Assembly (NCBI GenBank): GCA_964526785.1
Contig: CAZGMJ010000061.1
Location: 1-30,994, forward strand
Origin: CAZGMJ01 sp964526785
GTDB lineage: Bacteria > Planctomycetota > Phycisphaerae > Sedimentisphaerales > Anaerobacaceae
Length of the DNA stretch: 30,994 nucleotides
Reading direction: 5' to 3'
The first letter of the stretch is position 1, and each line of letters opens with the position of its first letter. The translations under genes were made by a program, and so were the position numbers. A model generated the notes under the pieces. The model did not search any database. It had not been told where the DNA came from and saw only the letters and a list, made by a program, of their open reading frames with translations. Shown one piece after another: positions 25,468-30,994 of the stretch.

Positions 25468-25926
25468 CTACTTCCTGCCGGTGTACCAGAAGCGATCATC
25501 CAGATCATACTCAACAATCTGCTCCGGCTCGAACCACAGATCGATCTCCCGCTCGGCGGCCTCCGGGCTGTCCGACCCGTGCACCAGATTATACCGCATC
25601 GACCGGCTCAAATCCCCGCGGATCGTGCCCGGCGGCGCATCGGGCCCGAACGTAGGTCCCATAAGATTTCGCGCGATATCGATCGCGTGCTCGCCCTCCC
25701 ACACCATCGCCAGAACCGGCGATGCCATCAGATACCGCACCAGCGGCTCATAGAAATCCCGCCCCTTATGCACTGCATAATGCTCGCGCGCCAACTCTTC
25801 CGAGACCCGCATGAACCGCCCCGCCACGATCTTCAGCCCCTTGCGCTCGAATCGCGAAATGATCTGGCCCGCCAAATGCCGCTGTACCGCGTCCGGCTTG
25901 ACGAGAATGAGCGTCCGTTCTGCCAT
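25468..25926 (-). CDS. ndk: Nucleoside diphosphate kinase
   Basis: The 152-aa product is a complete Ndk. It transfers the gamma-phosphate of ATP to other (d)NDPs through a phosphohistidine, balancing nucleotide pools in the cytoplasm. Visible signatures are LVKPDAVQR (8-16, with Lys10), GRDFYEPLVRYL (55-66), MVWEGEHAI (75-83), GTIRGDLS (100-107, the nucleotide-binding Arg) and the active-site NLVHGSDS with His116. The length matches the usual 140-155 aa. ATG 25926 has only a weak CGGAT ribosome site. The gene begins 40 bp after the stop of the OmpA-type lipoprotein on the same strand, so it is probably expressed from that gene's promoter. Confidence 0.97.
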   Translation of the reverse strand: MAERTLILVKPDAVQRHLAGQIISRFERKGLKIVAGRFMRVSEELAREHYAVHKGRDFYEPLVRYLMASPVLAMVWEGEHAIDIARNLMGPTFGPDAPPGTIRGDLSRSMRYNLVHGSDSPEAAEREIDLWFEPEQIVEYDLDDRFWYTGRK

Positions 25927-25966
25927 AATGATCCGTCAGGATGGTTGCGGGCGAGCCGCGGCGGTA

Positions 25967-26746
25967 TTACATGCCCTCCGGAACGATGTAAATCTCGACC
26001 CGCCGGTTCTGCGGATTGCCCTTGTTGGCCGGCTTGTTCGGCTCGATCGGCCGATACTCGCCAAAACCGCGAACGCTCAGCCGCTCCGGATCGACATCCG
26101 CACTCATCATCACGTTCAGCACCGAAATCGCCCGGTGCGCCGACAAATGCCAGTTCGTCGGATGCTTCGCCTTGGTATCGGGCTTGAGAATGGGAATGTT
26201 GTCGGTATGGCCGGCAATAATCGCGTCGAACTCCCTGCCCTGCTCCGAGTTGAGAATCGTGCACAGCGACTTGACCGCCTCCACCGCGTCCGGCGTAACC
26301 TTATCGCTGCCCTTCTCGAACAGCAGATCGCTCTTGAACTTCACCAGCCCCCGCTCCGTATCGAAGCTCACCATATCCGGATGCGCCTGCGCGAACTCCT
26401 CGATCATCGTACTGAGCTCGGCCGGAAGCTGCCCGCCCATCGTCATCAACTGCTGCTGCATCGATGAAATCAAATTACGCTTCTTATCGAGGTCCTCTTC
26501 CAGCGCCGCAATCTGCGCTCGCAGCGTCTCAGCCTCCACGCCCCCCTTCTCCTCCATCGTATCGAGCCGGTTCTTGAGCTGCGTCAACTCCAGCTCCTTC
26601 GCCTGCAGCTCGGCCCGCAACTGATCGATCTTCTCGGCCTGGGCATCGTTCTGCACCCGCAGGCTCTTGAGTTCCTCGTTACAACCGCTGACCAGAAAGG
26701 CCGCAACCAAAAGAGACACAAGTGCTGAGAGTTTCAGAGTCCGCAT
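25967..26746 (-). CDS. OmpA-family lipoprotein with coiled coil
   Basis: The 259-aa product begins with a lipoprotein signal: MRTLKLSALVSLLVAAFLVSGC, cleaved before Cys22. A charged coiled coil occupies about 26-95. The C-terminal 120 residues are an OmpA/MotB peptidoglycan-binding domain: LLFEKGSDKVTPDAVEAV, IAGHTDNIPI, NWHLSAHRAISVLN, RLSVRGFGEYRP and the terminal NRRVEIYI. It likely tethers the membrane to the cell wall. The NWHLS-x-RA form also resembles MotB-type domains, but a MotB membrane/ion helix is absent. ATG 26746 is chosen because AAAGGA lies 7 bp upstream and the signal peptide starts there. ndk follows 40 bp downstream. Two 11-bp repeats lie just upstream. Confidence 0.88.
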   Translation of the reverse strand: MRTLKLSALVSLLVAAFLVSGCNEELKSLRVQNDAQAEKIDQLRAELQAKELELTQLKNRLDTMEEKGGVEAETLRAQIAALEEDLDKKRNLISSMQQQLMTMGGQLPAELSTMIEEFAQAHPDMVSFDTERGLVKFKSDLLFEKGSDKVTPDAVEAVKSLCTILNSEQGREFDAIIAGHTDNIPILKPDTKAKHPTNWHLSAHRAISVLNVMMSADVDPERLSVRGFGEYRPIEPNKPANKGNPQNRRVEIYIVPEGM

Positions 26747-26764
26747 CGTCAAATCCTTTCCAAG

Positions 26765-26818
26765 AATCCTTCGCATTTGGCTGTTCACCGATAGCACAAA
26801 AGACGCAAATCCTTCGCA
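26765..26818. repeat. Pair of 11-bp direct repeats upstream of the OmpA lipoprotein gene
   Basis: AATCCTTCGCA occurs at 26765-26775 and 26808-26818, spaced 43 bp start to start (four helical turns), in the presumed promoter region. Two same-face copies suit a regulator binding site, but no promoter boxes were placed, and a small duplication would look the same. Confidence 0.35.
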
Positions 26819-26936
26819 CAGAGGCCCGAAAGCCGCATCAGCCGCTTCTCGAACCTCCCCGAAAAGTTAAAACCAAAAACCCCGCCGCGTCAAGCGCAAA
26901 CTTGGAAATTCTCCAGCTTCACATCCCGCCAAGCGC

Positions 26937-28004
26937 CTACTGCCCGCGCCGCGACCGCACCGCCCCTACGGCCGCTCCTGCCGCCCCCGCTCCGCGCCGT
27001 CGCGTCCCCCCGGCCGTCCGAACCAGCCCCATCTTCCGCAGGTTGTCGATGCACGCCTTGACGCACTCCAGCGGCGCCATCCCGTACCGCTCGTGCTCGA
27101 CGATGTACCACTGCGTCCCCCCGACCGCCCGGCACAGCGCGAAGAACGCCTTCCACGGCATATCCCCCTCACCGACCACAGCATTCGGGTCCGTCTTGCT
27201 GTACTCCTTCAGATGCACCGTCACCGCCCGCCCCGGATACCGGTAGATAAATGGCAGCGGGTCCGCCCCGCCGTGCCGGCAGTTGCCCGTATCGAGCTGC
27301 ATAATCACGTCGTCGCTCGTATTCTTCATGAACGTATCCCACGGCATCTCCCCGTCGATCGCCTTGAACTCCGCGCTGTGGTTATGGTACCCCACCTGCA
27401 TCCCGTGCGGCCGAACCTTCTCCGCAAGCTCGTTGAACAGCTTGGCCGTATCCAGCCACGCCTGATGCGAGCCCGTATACTTGCCAGGCAGCCCCGGCAC
27501 GATCAGGTACTTGTTCCCGATCGTCTTGTTGTACTCGATCGTCTTTTCAAGCTCGTCGCCCAGCAGCGTATTGAGCCCCGTATGCGTCCCGCAGCACACC
27601 AGCTCGTTATCATCCAAAAGCTTCTTGATCTGCTCGGCCGTCCGCCCGTAATACCCCGCGAACTCCACACCCATATACCCCATCTTCTTGACCGCCGCCA
27701 AAACCTTCGGCAGATCCTTCCCACAATCCTCCCGAACCGAATACAACTGCAACCCGATCTGAGTTTGATACCTGCTCATCATTGTGTTCCTAATCCTCGC
27801 AGTATACTGCGCGGTAGTCTCCCCCGGCAACCGAGCCGGAGGCCTCGCCCCAACCGCAGCACCAGCCGGCCTCAGCTGCCTGGTAACCACCGCCCTCTCC
27901 CTCTCCTGCCCCAAAACACTACCCCCACCAGCCAAAACCGCCGCCGCACCAGCCTTAACAATCAACCCACGCCGCGATATACCCGCACTATTCTCTACCG
28001 ACAT
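26937..28004 (-). CDS. Tat-exported sugar phosphate isomerase/epimerase-like TIM-barrel protein
   Basis: The 355-aa product opens with a twin-arginine signal: SRRGLIVKAGAAAVLAGGG (Arg11-Arg12). From about 75 it follows the AP endonuclease 2/xylose isomerase-like barrel: TQIGLQLYSVRED, VLAAVKKMGYMGVEFAG, CCGTHTGLNTL, KYLIVPGLPG, VGYHNHSAEF, MQLDTGNCRHGGADP, VTVHLKEY and WYIVEHERYG. His/Glu/Asp residues at these strand ends usually bind a divalent metal. Many secreted planctomycete homologues exist, presumably acting on sugars, with unknown substrates. The last 25 residues are Ala/Gly/Arg-rich and probably disordered. ATG 28004 is clearly the start: AAGGAG lies 6 bp upstream. The ATG at 28019 overlaps that site and is unlikely. 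It is downstream of, and on the same strand as, the PIN gene, but has its own -10. Confidence 0.88.
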   Translation of the reverse strand: MSVENSAGISRRGLIVKAGAAAVLAGGGSVLGQERERAVVTRQLRPAGAAVGARPPARLPGETTAQYTARIRNTMMSRYQTQIGLQLYSVREDCGKDLPKVLAAVKKMGYMGVEFAGYYGRTAEQIKKLLDDNELVCCGTHTGLNTLLGDELEKTIEYNKTIGNKYLIVPGLPGKYTGSHQAWLDTAKLFNELAEKVRPHGMQVGYHNHSAEFKAIDGEMPWDTFMKNTSDDVIMQLDTGNCRHGGADPLPFIYRYPGRAVTVHLKEYSKTDPNAVVGEGDMPWKAFFALCRAVGGTQWYIVEHERYGMAPLECVKACIDNLRKMGLVRTAGGTRRRGAGAAGAAVGAVRSRRGQ

Positions 28005-28090
28005 CGAACTCTCCTTCATTCCAAAATTCGTTACTCGATTCAAGCCGTCCTTCACAACAGCCGAGATTTATCTCCCAGGCGTTCCGACAG

Positions 28091-28096
28091 ATTATA
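28091..28096 (-). promoter_or_regulatory. -10 element of the Tat-exported isomerase gene
   Basis: A perfect TATAAT reads on the minus strand 87 bp before ATG 28004. The -35 region (GTGTAC) is poor. It separates this gene from the PIN gene upstream. Confidence 0.4.
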
Positions 28097-28142
28097 CCGA
28101 ATTCGCCATAAGAGTACACGAAATCCCCCCCAACCACCGTTC

Positions 28143-28160
28143 GTCATCTCGACCGAAGCC
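28143..28160 (+). repeat. Remnant of a dispersed repeat
   Basis: GTCATCTCGACCGAAGCC resembles the core of short dispersed elements (GTCAT-x-TCGACCGAAG...) that I have seen scattered between genes in many bacterial genomes. Only the core is present, so it is a remnant at most. It lies at the junction between GC-rich core genes and the AT-richer accessory pair. Confidence 0.35.
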
Positions 28161-28176
28161 ACGATGTTCCGCCATG

Positions 28177-29238
28177 TCAGTCGTACTCGGGTAGCTCTAG
28201 TACATCTATGTAGATGTCCCGTCCCTCGTTGACTTCAATATCCCTGACCTCGTATTCGTCGAGATTTCCAGTCGTCATAAGCAAGAAAAATGAGGCAGTA
28301 GTATCACACTGTTGTTCCAAATCTTTAGTTTCTTGTTCCAACGAAACCCACACATCATCTTCTCGATCGTAGTAACCACAGTCAAGGCTATCAAAAACTG
28401 CAGTAGCCTGAAACTCCACACTAATATCCAGTGAGACAAGTGCCTTTTCGCCCTTAACCTCCAAGACGTTAACCCGCTCAACCATCACGCTCCGTACGTT
28501 CACATCCTCGATCTCGCCATCAACATCTGAAGCCATGAATCCCAAATATTCAAAGGCTTCCTTGATGCTGTGTTCGATTGCTTTGCAATTGTGGTCAACT
28601 ACGGCAACGGCATGATCCGCCAGGGCCTTGTGAGCATGGTAAATACCAAGGAGTTGGTCGAGGCTCTGCAGATGAAAAAGGTCCTTGTCGTTCTGGCATG
28701 CACTCGCCATGTCCTTATCGCAGCTAATGACGTAGAAGGGCTCGTGTGTCTCTTTCGCATTTCCCAACAGCACCTCAAGAATGAATGCATCTGGGAACTC
28801 GGCCTTTTTCTTTCCCGCTCCAAAAGGAGGCCTTCCGGAGAAGTATCTCGCGAACACTGCGGATGCTACGCCTTCCCGGAACGGAAGGGTGCGTGCCTTG
28901 CATGCAGAGAAGAACGTATCAACCGGCCCCTGAATCCCCTTCGCGATATCGCGATGGGTCAGGTCGCGAACCTGTGTTTCGCCGACCTGCGCACTTAGGA
29001 AACCAAGCATAGGTGCTCGTTTCTGCATCTTGTTCAGGGCCTCAGAGACTTCTTTGGCTACTGCGTCAACATTCGCCTTCACTTCCTGTCTCGCAATCTC
29101 AGTCGTGAACAGGAGTAGTTCACCTTTTGAACAAAGGCAGACAAATCGTAGGAAGACCCTGGAACGTATGTTGAAGGCCATACGCCGCAGATAGCTTGCG
29201 TCGATAAAGACCTTACTTGTTGCGAGTTGCTGTGGCAT
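28177..29238 (-). CDS. PIN-domain (DUF4935-like) protein, probable ribonuclease
   Basis: The 353-aa product has a PIN-type acidic constellation in its N-terminal half: VFIDAS with Asp13, TTEIARQEVKAN with Glu47 and Glu52, EFPDAFILEVLL with Asp150, and YVISCDKDM with Asp174 and Asp176. The spacing and the FPDAF/SCDKDM wording match the DUF4935 branch of PIN domains as I know it. PIN nucleases cut RNA using metal ions held by these acids. The C-terminal 150 residues (about 200-353) are an unassigned beta-rich acidic domain, ending ELPEYD. No membrane segment or signal is seen. ATG 29238 follows AGGGG. It lies 108 bp downstream of the HEPN-motif gene on the same strand, with similar AT-richer base use, suggesting a transferred two-gene unit. 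Confidence 0.7.
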   Translation of the reverse strand: MPQQLATSKVFIDASYLRRMAFNIRSRVFLRFVCLCSKGELLLFTTEIARQEVKANVDAVAKEVSEALNKMQKRAPMLGFLSAQVGETQVRDLTHRDIAKGIQGPVDTFFSACKARTLPFREGVASAVFARYFSGRPPFGAGKKKAEFPDAFILEVLLGNAKETHEPFYVISCDKDMASACQNDKDLFHLQSLDQLLGIYHAHKALADHAVAVVDHNCKAIEHSIKEAFEYLGFMASDVDGEIEDVNVRSVMVERVNVLEVKGEKALVSLDISVEFQATAVFDSLDCGYYDREDDVWVSLEQETKDLEQQCDTTASFFLLMTTGNLDEYEVRDIEVNEGRDIYIDVLELPEYD

Positions 29239-29346
29239 CTCGGCCCCTGTCTGGTTAAGCTATGATCCGGACACTCTTTAGACAACCTCTGCCCTGTGTG
29301 GGTTGGACTCCATCTATTCTTGATCACTGTGATCGGGCGACACAGT

Positions 29347-30885
29347 TTACGCTCGCTGTTGACGATTCACTTTATCCGATAAATTCTGCACGAACTCCTG
29401 AAATGCTCCTCTATGGTACTCTATTAGCACGCAAAGCCGAATCATATTGGTCACATAGGTCTCCCAAAGGGCTTCTCCTCTTTCGTCTTCCTCTCTGAAC
29501 AGGTTGCTGACGTTGCCATGCATCAGATTATTCCTGTCTTTTGCGCAAGAGTTAATAGTATCCCCCAATTCAGAAATTGCCCGCCCATCATTCTTAGCCA
29601 AGCCAGCATGCCTCTTCAGCTTACCCATACACTCCCGTATGGACCCCCACGTAATCCGTTCCTCATCGCGGACTTTTGTGTGCAGCTTCGTGCCTACAGC
29701 GGCTTCCAAATCCCTTATAGCACCCATCATGTCTTTGTCACCATCTCTTCCATCATCATTCGTTATCTTCTTGAGCTTATCTATCGCCCTCTGCGCGCGT
29801 ACCAGCCCCCCCTTCACGTCTCCACCCAAATCCACAAGTCCAAGATACCCACGCAGGTTCTCTCTAAGAAAAGTCTCAAAGAAGATGTAGCGCCTCATAA
29901 GGAATCCGATCAGTGGCTCATTCTTCTGAAAAACCACCCATCTGTACAGCTTCCGCAATGTCTCTATGGTCCGCCACCAACTCTCGTTGTAGGCAAATAT
30001 GCACCCGATCAATGGTTTGCATAAATCCAAGAATCTATCATTAATTTCATTAGCATCGCCGATACCTTCAAACCGCCTCCTGTAACAGTCGTGAGACTTG
30101 AACAAGTTGTATAGAACTCTCTTTTCGTAGACCTTGATCCCTCCAGTTCTTCGGCGGTTTCTTATTTCGTCAGTTTCCTCGACTAGTTTCTCACAGCATA
30201 TGTGTGTTGTTGTCCGCACGTTGAACTTCTGTGCGAGCCTGTTTATACTGTCTGCGATACGATCAAGACAACTTGCCTTTCCACGTATTACCACGCCCCG
30301 ATGCGTTTCAGCTTGGTACGCAAATACCGATGTGTGTTTGATTTCCCTGAAATACTCCACATGTTCCTGCCCACCCTGTTCCTGAAGGATCTCTCTGAGT
30401 TGCGGAAACAGCACCGAGTGTGTCGCATAGGGTTCCTCGAGGAAGACAAAGTACCGAGTGTGATCTCGTGTTTGTGCTTTCGGTTCCTGGTATATCAAAT
30501 CTCCAGGAACATCGTGTTTCATCAAGGATCGATAACTATCCTTGCTAAACAACCCCCAAAAGCCAGCGCGTTTCTCAAGCTTGGTCTGATACCACGTGCT
30601 CATAGTATCTATCATATACGACACAACTTTCGAGACTTTTTCCCGATCACTTCGTAGGTCGTGAAGTAACCCCGCCAACTCCTTCTCTTCTGCCCATATC
30701 TGCAACAATATGTCAGTAGAGCCCAATATCACGTATCCACAGTAACAAGCCGAAAGGCCCTGCCCTTCGACACACTCATTGACAAACCCCTTCTTGTCAA
30801 AAACATTGGCCTTTGTCTGTATCAGCAAAAAGTACAGCCTCTCTCCATTAATGAAATGACAGATCGGGTGGTACAGTTTCAGCAT
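29347..30885 (-). CDS. HEPN-motif protein of unknown family, likely accessory/defence
   Basis: I do not recognise the whole 512-aa protein. Near its C-terminus DRNNLMHGN contains Arg451-x4-His456, the Rx4-6H catalytic signature of HEPN ribonucleases. It sits between predicted helices (AISELGDTINSCAK before, ALWETYVTNMIRLCVLIEYH after), as in that fold. The N-terminal third has two short alpha/beta stretches, CGYVILGSTDILLQIWAEE (about 48-66) and RGVVIRGKASCLDRIADSIN (about 195-214), that resemble ACT/AsnC-type ligand-binding or ferredoxin-like modules; this is tentative. The middle is helical and rich in Tyr, Phe and Arg. No signal or membrane segment is seen. ATG 30885 follows AAGGA at 8 bp. 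Base use is AT-richer than in the core genes. The PIN gene follows 108 bp downstream, probably in the same unit. Confidence 0.55.
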   Translation of the reverse strand: MLKLYHPICHFINGERLYFLLIQTKANVFDKKGFVNECVEGQGLSACYCGYVILGSTDILLQIWAEEKELAGLLHDLRSDREKVSKVVSYMIDTMSTWYQTKLEKRAGFWGLFSKDSYRSLMKHDVPGDLIYQEPKAQTRDHTRYFVFLEEPYATHSVLFPQLREILQEQGGQEHVEYFREIKHTSVFAYQAETHRGVVIRGKASCLDRIADSINRLAQKFNVRTTTHICCEKLVEETDEIRNRRRTGGIKVYEKRVLYNLFKSHDCYRRRFEGIGDANEINDRFLDLCKPLIGCIFAYNESWWRTIETLRKLYRWVVFQKNEPLIGFLMRRYIFFETFLRENLRGYLGLVDLGGDVKGGLVRAQRAIDKLKKITNDDGRDGDKDMMGAIRDLEAAVGTKLHTKVRDEERITWGSIRECMGKLKRHAGLAKNDGRAISELGDTINSCAKDRNNLMHGNVSNLFREEDERGEALWETYVTNMIRLCVLIEYHRGAFQEFVQNLSDKVNRQQRA

Positions 30886-30983
30886 TATGCATCCTTTCTT
30901 GAAGAGTCGAGAAGTGTGTCAGCCCCCGACTGAGTTCACCCTAGTCCCAAAACAAGCGAGGTTCTTTTCGGTTTGCCGCGACC

Positions 30984-30994
30984 GTCACAGTGAC
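30984..30994. repeat. 11-bp palindrome at window edge
   Basis: GTCACAGTGAC is a perfect 5-1-5 inverted repeat about 100 bp upstream of the HEPN-motif gene. It could be an operator for that gene, or part of something beyond the window. The rest of 30886-30983 shows no gene. Confidence 0.3.

Noticed and set aside
27093..28232. 379-codon plus-strand frame over the Tat isomerase gene
   Set aside because: The translation is Arg/Pro/His/Leu-rich without domains, while the minus strand encodes a clear TIM-barrel protein with a good ribosome site.
1..30994. CRISPR arrays, insertion sequences, rRNA genes
   Set aside because: No regularly spaced repeats, transposase genes with terminal inverted repeats, or rRNA sequence were seen on reading both strands.

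Overview
This 31 kb window looks like a chromosomal segment of a Planctomycetota bacterium, most likely of the Phycisphaerae/Sedimentisphaerales type. This is inferred from gene content: a PilM-PilN fusion with two large PilO/PilP-like partners, several secreted glycoside hydrolases, a Tat-exported sugar-isomerase-like protein, a DUF434 protein, and an integrase remnant of a style I associate with that phylum. Most genes are GC-rich. The left edge (1-1400) and the right edge (28.1-31 kb) are visibly more AT-rich and contain accessory material.

Layout. 1-2100: the last codons of a possible upstream gene, a candidate structured RNA ending in a terminator, and three tRNA genes (Pro-UGG, Val-UAC on the minus strand, Ala-CGC), each with a recognisable promoter. 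A tyrosine-recombinase gene reduced to N- and C-terminal pieces lies between tRNA-Pro and tRNA-Val, and a nitroreductase follows. 2250-3730: a membrane-anchored coiled-coil/HEAT-repeat protein. 3990-7700: a carbohydrate cluster of secreted GH5, GT4 glycosyltransferase and GH130 phosphorylase. 7725-10175: an RNase Z-like metallo-beta-lactamase protein, a DUF434 protein and a HAD phosphatase/phosphomutase. 10200-16330: an OmpP1/FadL-type outer-membrane protein, then a secreted TPR protein co-transcribed with a large secreted clan GH-A-like hydrolase. 16530-19100: a GH2 beta-mannosidase-like protein whose expected acid/base Glu is Gln. 19090-24920: a three-gene type IV pilus/type II secretion inner-membrane platform operon (PilM-PilN fusion, PilO-like, PilP-position protein) behind a near-consensus promoter. 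25470-28000: ndk, an OmpA-type lipoprotein and a Tat-exported TIM-barrel protein. 28180-30890: an accessory pair, a 512-aa protein with a C-terminal HEPN-type Rx4H motif followed by a DUF4935-like PIN-domain protein.

Working together. The GH5, GH130, GH2 and GH-A-like proteins, with the FadL-like channel and the Tat protein, fit a polysaccharide-degrading lifestyle, possibly on mannose-containing glycans. The PilM/N/O-like proteins probably form one inner-membrane assembly. All three carry Arg/Gly-rich inserts, and two carry acidic poly-methionine tracts.

Best candidates for something undescribed: the HEPN+PIN two-gene module (possible RNA-targeting defence or toxin system), the acidic-Met/RG inserts in the pilus platform, and the Glu-to-Gln GH2 enzyme. 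All functional statements are from reading the sequence; no database search was run.
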